Shown: positions 51,930 to 62,407, numbered from the stretch's first letter. The stretch: 64,000 nt of DNA from an uncultured Collinsella sp. (GCA_902479065.1 CABSNM010000011.1:1-64000), one strand, 5' to 3'. The notes: generated from the sequence alone by a model not told the origin. A program made the numbers and translations.

Positions 51930-52128
51930 GTCGGTCCTCCGAACAAAGGTTATAGCCATAGCATGGGTTGACCCCTGCGCACATTAACCTTCAGGTTGAA
52001 AGTAAATGCAAAGGTAAACCGTATTATGTTTGCACATTATGAGCGTTTCAGTCAAATAATTGACCGTGAAAACCAAACAAACCAGATAAACGGCGTGGTA
52101 TGGCCCCTCAACAAAGCCGTTTAGGATA

Positions 52129-53394
52129 CTAGGCGGTCGGTGCGTTCCTAAACGTGTAGTTGCCCGGAGAGCGCACATTGATATAGGTCACGCCCTCTAC
52201 CTGCGAAAGCAGCTTGGTCACGATGCGTTCTTTCTTGGCGATATCGTCCGAATCGCCCAGCGACACCTCAACGCCGTTGTCGAGATTTGCCGAGATAGCC
52301 TCAACGGAAGGTGTGGAAATATCCTTCACCTGGTCCAAGAACTCGCTCGAAAAACCGCGTGCGTAATCCAGGCCGGCCTTGACGGCCTTGGAGCTCACCG
52401 CCCGACCCGAAACCGGTGCGACATCGGCCGAGACGTCAGTCAACAGCACGGCGCCGTAGTGCTTGGCAAGCGCCAGGGCCGCATCGATGCCGGTCAGGGT
52501 GTTGGCACCCTCCCCCGATGTAATGACGTTCCCCTGGTCGTCCACCTCGACAGACGTCGACAGCGGAGCGATCCAGGTGTCATCGTCTCCGATAGCCCAG
52601 GCAAGGTCGTCGGAGCTGATATACGCAATGGCGGTAACTTTACGCTCCGTCGGCGTGATGATAAGCGTATGGGGAAACTGGCGCTGGACATCCACGCCCG
52701 AGACCCATGGGTTTTGCTTGAGGCCCTCGGTGATCTGATCGGGATCCACGTTAAAGAGCGACGTGTTCTCGGGAAGACTGATGAGCTGCATGGCGTCGTG
52801 CTTGGTCACATGCTCGCTGCCATGAATCTGAATATCGGTGGCGGAGAACAGGCCGGAGTTGATGACGACGATGGCAATAATGGCAAGTACGGCCACGGCT
52901 GCCAGGATGCCGCCCGCGATCTTGCCCTTACCCTTCATGGCAGAAGCGGCGTCGGTCGCCTTACCTGCCATGGCACCGAGCGATGACAGAGGATTGATGC
53001 CCTTTTTTGCCGAAGACGCCTTGGCGGCGGGTACCGATGTCAGTGAACGCGGCTTAGTGCCAGCCAACGTACGGCTGGCATGCGGCGCGCGAGCTCCCAG
53101 CGAAGGCTTGGGCGTCGCCATGGATCGGGAGGTCTTGGTGCCCATCGCCGGCTTGGGCGTCACCGAAGGACGCGGAGCCGGACGACTCGTCTTTTTAGAA
53201 GCGGGGCGTCCCCCCAGCTGAGAGCCGACGACCGGGCGCTTGGCAGGACGGACGGACCCAACAGACTTGGAGGGCAAGGCGGGCTTATGTTGAGACTGGG
53301 CAGGTGCGCCGGAACGCCCTCCGGCGCGGCGGAAGGTTGGTTTCGATGCTCTAGAAGCCGAGGAATTTAACTTCCGGTCTGAGCTCGATGCCAT
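52129..53394 (-). CDS. ftsQ: Division protein FtsQ/DivIB with a long basic N-terminal tail
   Basis: 421 residues. A cytoplasmic Ser/Pro/Lys/Arg-rich tail of about 158 residues precedes one transmembrane helix (160-179), a POTRA domain (from SATDIQIHGSEHVTKHDAM) and the FtsQ beta domain. The tail is several times longer than in E. coli (about 25 residues) and is low complexity. Start after GAGGGAGG, overlapping murB by 44 nt. Confidence 0.9.
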   Translation of the reverse strand: MASSSDRKLNSSASRASKPTFRRAGGRSGAPAQSQHKPALPSKSVGSVRPAKRPVVGSQLGGRPASKKTSRPAPRPSVTPKPAMGTKTSRSMATPKPSLGARAPHASRTLAGTKPRSLTSVPAAKASSAKKGINPLSSLGAMAGKATDAASAMKGKGKIAGGILAAVAVLAIIAIVVINSGLFSATDIQIHGSEHVTKHDAMQLISLPENTSLFNVDPDQITEGLKQNPWVSGVDVQRQFPHTLIITPTERKVTAIAYISSDDLAWAIGDDDTWIAPLSTSVEVDDQGNVITSGEGANTLTGIDAALALAKHYGAVLLTDVSADVAPVSGRAVSSKAVKAGLDYARGFSSEFLDQVKDISTPSVEAISANLDNGVEVSLGDSDDIAKKERIVTKLLSQVEGVTYINVRSPGNYTFRNAPTA

Positions 53395-54262
53395 ACGCCT
53401 CCCTCACCTTTCCGTGCACATGCCTGATAACCGCGGCCACGTCATCGGCCGAGGCGGTTCCGTTATTAACGATAAAATTAGCGTGTACGGGCGAAACTTC
53501 CGCACCGCCAACCGAAAAACCCTTTAATCCACAATCCTCAATCAACTTGCCCACGCTTGCGTCGGGCGGGTTGCGAAAGACCGATCCGCAGGATGCATGA
53601 CCCATGGGCTGCGTGCGCTTGCGGCGCGTCAGGTACCGCTCCATACGCTCGCGAATGTCTGCCTTGGGCGCGGGTTTGAGCTTGAGCACGCACTCGAGAA
53701 TGATCTCGTTACGCGGCAGGCTGCACTCGCGATACCCCCAAGCGATCTCGGACCCTGCATAGTGCTTAATACCGGACGCCGGATCAAACGTGACCACGTC
53801 CTCGATAAGGGAGCCGATCCACTCGGTCCGCGTGCCTGCGTTCATGGACACGGCGCCGCCGACCGAACCGGGAATACCGACCGCGAACTCAAGGCCCGAA
53901 AGCCCGCGCGACAAGGCGTCGTTGACCAAACGCGCGAACATCACGCCCGCACCAACGGTCAGCGTGCAGCCGTCCTCGGCAACAACCGTGCGCTGAAACT
54001 CACGTCCCAGCGAAATAACGGCGCCGCGATAACCGGCATCGGCAACCAACAGGTTGGACCCCTTACCGATAATCACCCACGGCACCTGCTCGCGGTCAAG
54101 CACCGCCACGGCGCGACGCAGGGCATGGTAGCTATGGCACGTCACAAAGAGGTCGGCCTTGCCGCCGATACGATAGCTTGTATGGCGTGCAAGACGTTCG
54201 TCCTCGACCACGTCCGTGTCGATCATGCCCGAAAGCGCCATGACGGCGTTAAACAGACCCAT
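53351..54262 (-). CDS. murB: UDP-N-acetylenolpyruvoylglucosamine reductase
   Basis: 303 residues. FAD site GKGSNLLVADAGYRG, SYRIGGKADLF at the N-terminus, GIPGSVGGAVSMNAG and the catalytic region GHASCGSVFRNP are present. It makes UDP-MurNAc. Starts 5 nt after murC with no good ribosome site, so coupled translation is likely. Confidence 0.95.
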   Translation of the reverse strand: MGLFNAVMALSGMIDTDVVEDERLARHTSYRIGGKADLFVTCHSYHALRRAVAVLDREQVPWVIIGKGSNLLVADAGYRGAVISLGREFQRTVVAEDGCTLTVGAGVMFARLVNDALSRGLSGLEFAVGIPGSVGGAVSMNAGTRTEWIGSLIEDVVTFDPASGIKHYAGSEIAWGYRECSLPRNEIILECVLKLKPAPKADIRERMERYLTRRKRTQPMGHASCGSVFRNPPDASVGKLIEDCGLKGFSVGGAEVSPVHANFIVNNGTASADDVAAVIRHVHGKVREAYGIELRPEVKFLGF

Positions 54263-54267
54263 GGAGG

Positions 54268-55686
54268 TTAAGCGTCTTTCTTGGCAGTCAGATACTCGAT
54301 GAACTCGGGGCCGACGGTCGTGACGTCACCGGCACCCATGGTGAGCAGCAGGTCGCCCTCGCCCACGAGCTTCTCAAGCTCCTGGTTGAGCTCAAGACGA
54401 CTGGAGCAGTACACGACCTCCTTGCCGGGGTGCTTAGCGCGAACGGTATCTGCGAGCATCTTGGAGGTAACGCCCGGAATCGGCATCTCGCCGGCGGAGA
54501 ATACATCGATCAGCAGCAGCTTGTCGGCGTTGGCAAAGGCATCGGCAAAGTCATCGCACAGAGCCTGCAGGCGCGAATAGCGGTGCGGTTGGAACACGAC
54601 GTCGACATGTTTGTAGCCCAGCGAAGAGGCAGCAGCGAGCGTCGCCTTGATCTCGGTGGGATGATGGCCGTAATCGTCAACCACCGTGATGCCGTCGATA
54701 TCGCCCACGTGGGTAAAGCGACGGCGGACACCCTCAAAACTCGAAAGTGCCTTAGCGGCGGCGTCGATATCGAGACCCAGGACATGGGCGACGGTCAAGA
54801 CGGCCGTGGCGTTGAGCATGTTGTGACGACCGGGGTTGCTCTTAATCTCGACAGCGTGCTCGGTGCCGTCCTCAAAGCGAACGATAAAGTCGCTCTGGAT
54901 GCCCTTGACATCCGGATGTACGCAGACGATGTCGTTGTTCTCGGCAAAGCCATAGGAAAGCACATGTCGGCCCGTCGACTTGGCGAGCTCGACCAGATGC
55001 GGGTCCTCGCCGCAAACGATGACGGTGCCGTCCTCGCCCACCAGCCCCATAAACTTGGCAAAGGTGGCCTCGATCTCCTCGATGCCCGAGTAATGATCGA
55101 GATGGTCGGCCTCGACGTTGGTCACGATGACCACGTTGGGGTTCAGGAACAGGAACGAGCTGTCGGACTCATCGGCCTCGGCGACAAAGTAGTCACCCGA
55201 GCCGTTCTTGCCGTTGGTGTCGTAGCCCTCGACGATGCCGCCGATCAAAAAGCTGGGGTCCAGACCCATGCGATCGAGCATCGTGGCGCACATCGAAGAC
55301 GTCGTGGTCTTGCCGTGCGTGCCGGCAACGGCGACGGTGGTGTAGCCGTGACCCAGGGCCGAGAGCATCTTGGCACGGGGCCACACAGGAATACCGAGCT
55401 CGCGGGCACGCACGAGCTCGGGGTTGGACTCGGGAATAGCAGTGGAGACCACAACCACGTCGGGCTTGACCTCGTCAATCGTCGCAGCCTCGTGGCCCAC
55501 GTGGACCTTCACACCGGCGCGGGTAAGCTGGCGAATATAGCGCGACGTCTTAAGGTCGGAGCCGGTAACGGTATAACCGCGCTCGTGCAGGACGAGGGCG
55601 ATGCCGCTCATGCCGGCGCCGCCGATACCGATAAAGTGGGCGCTCTTGAACTCGGGCGCGGAGGTTGCAGTCTGGGAATCAGCCAT
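54268..55686 (-). CDS. murC: UDP-N-acetylmuramate-L-alanine ligase
   Basis: 472 residues from the ATG at 55684-55686. N-terminal GIGGAGMSGIA dinucleotide-like fold, ATP loop AGTHGKTTT at 121-129, and DDYGHHPTEIKATL typical of MurC. Adds L-Ala to UDP-MurNAc. 97 nt after murG; AAGGAG at long spacing. Confidence 0.96.
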   Translation of the reverse strand: MADSQTATSAPEFKSAHFIGIGGAGMSGIALVLHERGYTVTGSDLKTSRYIRQLTRAGVKVHVGHEAATIDEVKPDVVVVSTAIPESNPELVRARELGIPVWPRAKMLSALGHGYTTVAVAGTHGKTTTSSMCATMLDRMGLDPSFLIGGIVEGYDTNGKNGSGDYFVAEADESDSSFLFLNPNVVIVTNVEADHLDHYSGIEEIEATFAKFMGLVGEDGTVIVCGEDPHLVELAKSTGRHVLSYGFAENNDIVCVHPDVKGIQSDFIVRFEDGTEHAVEIKSNPGRHNMLNATAVLTVAHVLGLDIDAAAKALSSFEGVRRRFTHVGDIDGITVVDDYGHHPTEIKATLAAASSLGYKHVDVVFQPHRYSRLQALCDDFADAFANADKLLLIDVFSAGEMPIPGVTSKMLADTVRAKHPGKEVVYCSSRLELNQELEKLVGEGDLLLTMGAGDVTTVGPEFIEYLTAKKDA

Positions 55687-55783
55687 GTGCTCGTGTACTC
55701 CTTGCGTAAACACTGCCTGTAACCCGTTAACTGTACCGCACCTACCGCATCCGCGCGAGGGCGACCGGCGATATCCCGTCTAA

Positions 55784-56899
55784 CTAACGCAATCCCTCTA
55801 CCGCGTCGGCCAAAAGTGCGGCGGCACGGTCCTGGGCCAAGCCACGCGCCGCCTGACGCATGGCATCACGCGCCGCAGCGTCATCGATCAGGTGCAGCAG
55901 CTCGTCGGCAAAGGCAGGGGCATCGATATCGGCATCGGCGCATAGCACGCCGGCACCGGCATCGACCAGGTAACGCGCATTCGTGGTCTGGTGGTCGGCC
56001 GTCGCGTGCGGATACGGCACGAGCACCGAGGGCACGGCAAGCGCGGCGATCTCGGCCACGCTCGAGGCACCGGAACGCGAGAGCACCAAATCGGCCGCAG
56101 CCAGCATATCGCCCATGTTGTCGATGTAGGGCTGGACACGATAGCGCTTCGCCTCCTCGGGCGTCAGCGCCAAAGCGCGCTCGGTCTCCTCAAAGCCGTC
56201 AGCACCCGTCGAATGCAAAATGTAGAGATTCTCGCGGGTCAGCAGCTCACTCTTGAGCGAGGCAACGCGCTCGTTGAGATGCTGAGCACCAAGCGAACCA
56301 CCAAAGACGAGCAGAAGCGTCGCGCCCTCGGGCACACCGAGCGTCTTGCGACCGCGGGCGCGATCGCCCTCGATCACCGAACGACGCACAGGATTGCCCG
56401 TCATGAGCACATGGTCGGGGTCGCCCTCGCACTCAAAGACCGCGCGGGCCGCAGGTACCGAAATGCACACGCGGGCGGCATGTGAGTTCATCATCTTATT
56501 GGCCAGACCCGGAACAGAGTTCTGCTCGTGCAGCAGATACGGAACGCCGGCACCCTTGCACCAACCCAGCAGCGGGACCTCAACGTAAGCACCAAAGCCG
56601 ATAGCGGCATCGGGCTTACCGACCTTCGAGAAATGACGGGCAAGCGCACGCTTCGCCTTGTTGACGCGCCACAGCGAGGTCAGCGCCGTCCAGGGACGGG
56701 AGCGATCGAAGCCCGTGACCGTGATGGGCACAAAATCGAATCCGGCCTCGGGAACCAGACGACCCTCGAGCTTGCGCGACTGGCCCACGAACACAACGTG
56801 ATGACCGCGGTCACGCAGCTCCTCGGCCAAGGCGAGCGCGGGGTTGATATGTCCTGCCGTGCCGCCAGCTGCAATAGCAACGGTCATCTTATCGGTCAT
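55784..56899 (-). CDS. murG: Undecaprenyldiphospho-muramoylpentapeptide GlcNAc-transferase
   Basis: 371 residues from the ATG at 56897-56899 (AAGGGA). GGTAGHINPALALAEEL at 12-28, GFGAYVEVP, HEQNSVPGLAN and LVFGGSLGAQHLNE mark MurG. Membrane-associated; makes lipid II from lipid I. Overlaps the end of ftsW by 11 nt. Confidence 0.96.
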   Translation of the reverse strand: MTDKMTVAIAAGGTAGHINPALALAEELRDRGHHVVFVGQSRKLEGRLVPEAGFDFVPITVTGFDRSRPWTALTSLWRVNKAKRALARHFSKVGKPDAAIGFGAYVEVPLLGWCKGAGVPYLLHEQNSVPGLANKMMNSHAARVCISVPAARAVFECEGDPDHVLMTGNPVRRSVIEGDRARGRKTLGVPEGATLLLVFGGSLGAQHLNERVASLKSELLTRENLYILHSTGADGFEETERALALTPEEAKRYRVQPYIDNMGDMLAAADLVLSRSGASSVAEIAALAVPSVLVPYPHATADHQTTNARYLVDAGAGVLCADADIDAPAFADELLHLIDDAAARDAMRQAARGLAQDRAAALLADAVEGLR

Positions 56900-58409
56900 G
56901 GTAATCCCTTCGTATACGCGGCCCCTGGTCATCGGTGCGCAAACGCGCCGACGGGTCCGAATTCAAATCGATTCGATTATATCCGCCGCCCGCATTGCGA
57001 GGAGTGGGGCGCTGCGGACGACCTTGCGGCGTCGTTCGCTGACGCGGACGAGCTGCCGGCTCGGTCGCAGAGCCATCCAGGACGGTAAAGCCGTTACGCG
57101 AAGATCGCTCGCCGCGCACGTGGGGCACGCCGGCGGTACTCTCATCCATAACGGCAAAGCTCTCGCGGCGACGGTCGTACTCATCGCGACGGGCGCTCTC
57201 ATAAGAAACGCGCAGGATCAGACCGGCGAGCATAAGCGACACAATAATCGAGGAGCCGCCGTAACTAATAAACGGCAGCGGCTTGCCCGTCATGGGAAAC
57301 ACATTGAGAATGCCCAGCGCGTTGATCAAAAACTGCACCGCAAGGATGACCGCGGAACCCGATGCCATAAGTGCTCCGCGACGGTCGGTCGCCTGCTCGG
57401 CAATGCGAAACGCCGAGTAGATCAGCATCGCAAACACCAAGAAGAACAGCACGGTTCCGATAAAGCCAACTTCCTCGCCGATAATAGCCAAGATGTAGTC
57501 GTTATGTGCCTCGGGCAAATACGAGTACTTCATGGTGGAGTTGCCGATGCCACGACCGAACAGGCCACCCGAGGCAAACGCCATGATGGCAAGCGTGGCC
57601 TGATAGCCGTCGCCATATTCGTCTGCCCAAGGATTCCAAGCAACCTCGACACGCGTCATACGATACGGCTCGGCGATAAGGGCGATCGCAATGACGGCGA
57701 TGCCGGCAACGACTGTCCAAACGATATATTTGGGGTCCAATCCCGCAAACAACGCCATGCACATGAGGGTCAACAAGATGATCAGGACGGTGCCAAAATC
57801 GGGCTGAACAAAGATCAGAAAGAGCGAAATGCCCAGGTAGACGCCCATGTTGCGAAGAAACTCGTTGATGTTGCCGCCGGGCGAAAAGATGCGGTCGAGC
57901 ATGATGGCCGAATACGCGATGGCGAACGGCTTTAAAAACTCAGACGGCTGGAACTGAATACCGGCGATGTTGAGCCAGCGCGTGGCGCCACGACTGCCGC
58001 TACCCATAAAGAACACCAGAACCAGTAGCCCTATCATGCCCATGAGGAAGATCCTGAGCACGTCTTCCCCAAACCAACTGTCCGGCAAGATGCGCACGAT
58101 GGCAACCATAGCCAGCACGCCAACTCCGGCAAACGCGGCTTGTCGAAACAGGAAAAACGTCGCCGAACCATTCTCGTGCAGTGCCTCGACCGAAGATGCC
58201 GAGTACACCATCAGCAAGCCAAAGCAAACCAAGCTAAACAGGCAAGCCATAAATATCAAACGGGGGCGCATGATGCGGGCGGGGACGCCGGCAATATAGC
58301 GCTCACTGAACGTCTGCCCGCCGCGTCCGGAACGCGGCGTGCTACGCAGCGAGGAAGCACGGTCCGAGTCGGGCCTCCTCATATCACTTCGGGGGCTCTC
58401 CTCTCTCAC
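56889..58409 (-). CDS. ftsW: Peptidoglycan polymerase FtsW with long cytoplasmic tails
   Basis: 506 residues from GTG at 58407-58409 (AGGGG). About ten membrane spans; SEDS motifs include GIQFQPSEFLKPF, the catalytic region near NPWADEYGDGYQ, STMKYSYLPEAHNDYI and FISYGGSSI. An Arg/Pro-rich C-terminal tail of about 105 residues is longer than usual. Works with FtsI in septal wall synthesis. Nine nt after murD. Confidence 0.95.
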   Translation of the reverse strand: MREESPRSDMRRPDSDRASSLRSTPRSGRGGQTFSERYIAGVPARIMRPRLIFMACLFSLVCFGLLMVYSASSVEALHENGSATFFLFRQAAFAGVGVLAMVAIVRILPDSWFGEDVLRIFLMGMIGLLVLVFFMGSGSRGATRWLNIAGIQFQPSEFLKPFAIAYSAIMLDRIFSPGGNINEFLRNMGVYLGISLFLIFVQPDFGTVLIILLTLMCMALFAGLDPKYIVWTVVAGIAVIAIALIAEPYRMTRVEVAWNPWADEYGDGYQATLAIMAFASGGLFGRGIGNSTMKYSYLPEAHNDYILAIIGEEVGFIGTVLFFLVFAMLIYSAFRIAEQATDRRGALMASGSAVILAVQFLINALGILNVFPMTGKPLPFISYGGSSIIVSLMLAGLILRVSYESARRDEYDRRRESFAVMDESTAGVPHVRGERSSRNGFTVLDGSATEPAARPRQRTTPQGRPQRPTPRNAGGGYNRIDLNSDPSARLRTDDQGPRIRRDYHDR

Positions 58410-58418
58410 CGGCAACCC

Positions 58419-59825
58419 CTATTCCGTTTGCGATTTCGCTGCTGCGGCAAGCTGGACAACGTAGTCCTTAAACACGCGACCGCGCTCCTCGTAGCCCGAG
58501 AACTCGTCGAACGAAGAGCAGGCGGGCGAAAGCAGGATCACGTCGCCGCGGCTCGAGAGTGAGCGGGCAACGTCAACGGCATCGCGCAGATCATCGGCCT
58601 GGGCGATATCCACGTCACCATCGACATCGGCCTCGTCCATAGCGGCGGTAAAGCGCTCGCGCGCATCGCCAAAGCAAACGACCGAGCGCACGTTGTCCAT
58701 AACGACGCGGGCAAAGTCCGCAAGCGGCGTACCCTTATCGTGACCGCCGAGCAGCAAGATCACGTCGTCATCGGGAAACGCCGTCAGGGCCTTTTCGACC
58801 GCATCGGTGTTCGTTGCCTTGGAATCGTTGACGTAGCGCACGCCATCGATCTCGCCGCAGGGTTCAACGCGGTGTTCGAGTGGCTGGAACGATGCCAAAC
58901 CGCGGCAAATGCCCTCGGGATCGGCACCGACGGCCAGAGCAGCCGTGGCGGCGCATAAGGCATTGATGACATTGTGATGGCCCGAGATCTTGAGCTCGGA
59001 CGTGGCGACAAGCTGGGTCTCGACGCCCTTCAGGCGCACGACCATCTTGCCGTCGCGCACAAAGGCGGCGTCTGCACCCTCGGGCTCGTCAAAGGCGACC
59101 TTGCAGATGCGGCGGCCCGGTGTGTAGATGTACTCATCGAACTCATGGATGCCGGCATCCTCAACATCGATAACCACGAGGTCGTCGTCGACCATATTCT
59201 CAAACAACTTGATCTTGGCAAGCGCATAGTTCTTGTGGCTCTTGTGCCAGCCCAGGTGGTCGGGCGTGATGTTGAGCAGTACCGCAACGCGAGGATGAAG
59301 CTCGGCGGTCGTCGCAATCTGATAACTCGACAGCTCGGCCACAAACCACTCATTGTGTGCGCGGCCGTCGATCTCGTTCACCGGTGGCTCACCGATATTG
59401 CCGACGGCCACGCTGGCTTCACCGGCGGCCTTGAGCAGATAATCGGTCAGCGACGTGGTAGTTGTCTTGCCGTTGGTGCCCGTGATGGCGATCCAATTGT
59501 GGGGAGACAGGCGATAGGCAAACTCGGGCTCGCCCATAATCTGAGCGGCATGCTCACGCCCGGCCTTAAAGAAGGCCGAGAACTCCGAGATACCCGGGCA
59601 TGTCACGCACACGTCATAGGTACCCTCGACCTGCTCGGTGCCGTAGACAAACGACGCGCCCTGCGCCTCGAGCGCACGTGTGGCGTCATTGGGCTCGGAG
59701 GTACCGCCGCCATACACAGTCGTGGCGCTCACGCGCTCGGGGTGAGCCAACGCCCAACGGGCGACATCGAGACCAGATTTACCCTGCCCCAAAACAAGCA
59801 GGCTAAAGACATCAGCAAGAGGCAT
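58419..59825 (-). CDS. murD: UDP-N-acetylmuramoylalanine-D-glutamate ligase
   Basis: 468 residues. ATP loop ITGTNGKTTTT at 114-124, NITPDHLGWHKSHKNYALAK and YVNDSKATNTDAVEKAL identify MurD. Adds D-Glu. Nine nt after mraY; weak ribosome site. Confidence 0.96.
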   Translation of the reverse strand: MPLADVFSLLVLGQGKSGLDVARWALAHPERVSATTVYGGGTSEPNDATRALEAQGASFVYGTEQVEGTYDVCVTCPGISEFSAFFKAGREHAAQIMGEPEFAYRLSPHNWIAITGTNGKTTTTSLTDYLLKAAGEASVAVGNIGEPPVNEIDGRAHNEWFVAELSSYQIATTAELHPRVAVLLNITPDHLGWHKSHKNYALAKIKLFENMVDDDLVVIDVEDAGIHEFDEYIYTPGRRICKVAFDEPEGADAAFVRDGKMVVRLKGVETQLVATSELKISGHHNVINALCAATAALAVGADPEGICRGLASFQPLEHRVEPCGEIDGVRYVNDSKATNTDAVEKALTAFPDDDVILLLGGHDKGTPLADFARVVMDNVRSVVCFGDARERFTAAMDEADVDGDVDIAQADDLRDAVDVARSLSSRGDVILLSPACSSFDEFSGYEERGRVFKDYVVQLAAAAKSQTE

Positions 59826-59834
59826 GAAAGACCA

Positions 59835-60854
59835 CTATCCCAACTGGAAGAATAGGGCGAGGCCAACGGCGCCAAAGGCCGCGGCGATAATCCAAAAACG
59901 GATAACGACCTTGGTCTCGGCCCAGCCCTTCTTTTCGAAATGATGATGAATGGGCGCCATAAGGAAGACGCGCTTGTGCGTAAAGTGGAAATAGACGACC
60001 TGGATCATGACCGACAGGGTCTCGACGATAAACAGGCCGCCGATGATGAGGGAAACGACTTCGGTGTTGGTAATGATAGAGGTGCAGGCAAAAGCGGCAC
60101 CCAGGGCAAGCGAGCCGGTATCGCCCATAAAGATGCTCGCCGGGTAGCAGTTGAACCACAAAAAGCCCAGGCAGGCACCAGCGCACGCCGTGCAGAAGAT
60201 GGACAGGTTCACGTCACCGTGCAAAAACGCCATGGCGGCCATGGCGAGCATGGCAATCATGGAAGTGCCGCCGGCAAGACCGTCCAGACCATCGGTCAGG
60301 TTCACGGCATTGGAAAGACCAGCGATCATCAGCCAGCAAAATACAATGTAGAGCCACGGGAACGAAAGGCCGCAGATGGTGGTCGAAAGGACACCGAGGT
60401 CAATCGTCAGGCCGCCGGGAAAACGAATCTCGGGGGCGACGCCGCACCAATTGACGGCGAGCACGGTAAAAGTGACGCAGATGATGGTCAGACCGATCAT
60501 CTTGGCGTGAGGCGTCAGGCCGAGCGAGCGACCATGCGTGACAGAGGTCAGGTCGTCGATGAGACCCAGAACGCCGGTGGCCAGCGTGGCAAGCAGCACG
60601 AGCACGAGCTCGGTGGTGAGCTTGCCCATCAGCAGGCAGGTCAGCGAGATCGCGACAAGGATGATGACGCCGCCCATGGTGGGCGTACCCTGTTTAATCA
60701 AATGACGCTTGGGGCCGTCGGCTCGGACCTGTTGGCCGATACCCTCGACCTTCAGCAGCTTGATCCACCACGGCATAAGCAGCAACGCAATGGCGGCAGC
60801 CATGCCAAGTCCCAAAAAGGCCTGATACGTAGGATACGAGGGATTGCCGAACAT
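59835..60854 (-). CDS. mraY: Phospho-MurNAc-pentapeptide transferase
   Basis: 339 residues, ten membrane spans. NLTDGLDGLAGG, FMGDTGSLALG and APIHHHFEKKGW contain the Mg2+ and uridine-site residues. Makes lipid I. Three nt after murF, whose end carries its AAGGTG ribosome site. Confidence 0.96.
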   Translation of the reverse strand: MFGNPSYPTYQAFLGLGMAAAIALLLMPWWIKLLKVEGIGQQVRADGPKRHLIKQGTPTMGGVIILVAISLTCLLMGKLTTELVLVLLATLATGVLGLIDDLTSVTHGRSLGLTPHAKMIGLTIICVTFTVLAVNWCGVAPEIRFPGGLTIDLGVLSTTICGLSFPWLYIVFCWLMIAGLSNAVNLTDGLDGLAGGTSMIAMLAMAAMAFLHGDVNLSIFCTACAGACLGFLWFNCYPASIFMGDTGSLALGAAFACTSIITNTEVVSLIIGGLFIVETLSVMIQVVYFHFTHKRVFLMAPIHHHFEKKGWAETKVVIRFWIIAAAFGAVGLALFFQLG

Positions 60855-60857
60855 GGG

Positions 60858-62282
60858 CTAGCACACACCTTCCACAAAGCGGTCGAGCTCAACAAAACGG
60901 GAACCCTTGACCAGTACAACATCATGATTTTCAAGCGCGCCGCCCATGTGGTCGAGCACCTGCTGATAATCGGAGAACACCTGGATGCGGTCCTCATCCA
61001 TACCCATCATACGTGCGGCATCGGCCATGAGCTGAGCCAGCTCGCCGCCGACGCACGCGAGCATGTCGAGCTTCTTGGCGGCGGCATAGGCGCCCACGAG
61101 CTCATGCATGCGGGGAGCCTCGTCGCCCATCTCGCCCATCTCCCCCAGGATCGCCATACGCGAACCGTCACAGATGAGCGAGCACAGCAAATCGAGGCCG
61201 GCAGCCATAGACTCGGCACTGGCGTTATAGGAGTCGTCGATGATGCGTGCTCCGCTCTTGGCGCGCTTGATCTCCTGACGGTGACCGGTGATCGTAAGGC
61301 CCCTAAAGGCAGCATCGATCTGCTCGGGTGTCACGCCCAGACGATAGGCGACCGCGGCGGCCTTGACGGCATTGGGCACGGACTGCACGCCGGGAATGGC
61401 CAGCATGGTATCGACCGTGTCGCCCTGACCAAAGTCGAGCGTAAAGACCGGATGCCCCTCGTCGTCGACGCGAATGTCGCGCGCGCGGACCTCGTCGTCG
61501 TCCGAGACACCGGCCAGCATCACGTCAATACCCGCAGGCTGGGCGAACGTATCGCGAATGAACGGCGTAAAGTCGTCCTCGCCGCCCAAAACCAGCAACG
61601 GCGAGAAGTCGCCGGCGGCGCACATGCCCTGGACAATCTCGGACTTGGCGCGAGCGATGTTCTCGCGGCTGCCCAGGATGCCGATGTGGGAGGTTCCGAT
61701 CTTGCTCACGATGGCAAGATTGGGGTTGGCAGACTGGGACAGGCGCTCAATCTCATGAAAATGGTTCATGCCCATCTCGAGCACCAGGACCTCGGTATCG
61801 GCCGGAGCGGAAAGCACCGTGAGCGGCATGCCGATCAAGTTGTTGAAATTGCCCTTCGTGGCCCAGACGCGATAACGCTTGGCGAGCACGGCGGCGAGCA
61901 CGTCCTTGGTCGTCGTCTTGCCAATCGAACCGGTAATGCCGACGACCAGGCAGCCAAGCTCCAAGCGATATACGTGCGCCAGGCGCAGCAAGAACTCCAC
62001 GGGGTCGTCGGTCATCAAGATGGCGCATCCCTTGTCCTGCGCCAGCGAAACCAGCTCGGCATCGGGCTCGCGCGTCATCACGACGGCACCGGCACCCGAC
62101 TCGATGGCACGGGAGGCAAAATCATTGCCGTCGACCTTTTCGCCGGGGAAGGCGACAAAGATCGTCCCCTCCTCGACCTGACGCGAGTCGATAACGCACC
62201 CGCGGCATACCCGATCGACTTCTTCCGTCACGGTTCGGGCCCCCGTTGAGGCCGCGAGGTTGTTGACGGCGATCTCTATCAT
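60858..62282 (-). CDS. murF: UDP-MurNAc-tripeptide-D-Ala-D-Ala ligase
   Basis: 474 residues. ATP loop GITGSIGKTTTKD at 115-127, IDDSYNASAESMAAGL and LGEMGEMGDEAPRMHELVG are MurF hallmarks. Adds D-Ala-D-Ala. In many species murE lies just before it; here ftsI does, and murE is absent from the window. Confidence 0.95.
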   Translation of the reverse strand: MIEIAVNNLAASTGARTVTEEVDRVCRGCVIDSRQVEEGTIFVAFPGEKVDGNDFASRAIESGAGAVVMTREPDAELVSLAQDKGCAILMTDDPVEFLLRLAHVYRLELGCLVVGITGSIGKTTTKDVLAAVLAKRYRVWATKGNFNNLIGMPLTVLSAPADTEVLVLEMGMNHFHEIERLSQSANPNLAIVSKIGTSHIGILGSRENIARAKSEIVQGMCAAGDFSPLLVLGGEDDFTPFIRDTFAQPAGIDVMLAGVSDDDEVRARDIRVDDEGHPVFTLDFGQGDTVDTMLAIPGVQSVPNAVKAAAVAYRLGVTPEQIDAAFRGLTITGHRQEIKRAKSGARIIDDSYNASAESMAAGLDLLCSLICDGSRMAILGEMGEMGDEAPRMHELVGAYAAAKKLDMLACVGGELAQLMADAARMMGMDEDRIQVFSDYQQVLDHMGGALENHDVVLVKGSRFVELDRFVEGVC

Positions 62283-62407
62283 TGCAGCTCCCCTGTAAAC
62301 CTAATAATGCTATCGGCGTATTGTATCCCAGTGCCATGCGCGCGTGGTGCAGGGCATGTGAACACCCTTCAGATCAAACGGCAGACCATGCTCAAAATTG
62401 TAACCCC

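Noticed and set aside
49788..51971. 727-codon open frame on the plus strand opposite yfiH and ftsZ
   Set aside because: Antisense shadow crossing two real genes and a terminator; no recognisable protein features.
59940..62249. 769-codon open frame opposite mraY and murF
   Set aside because: Antisense shadow; the minus strand is fully explained.
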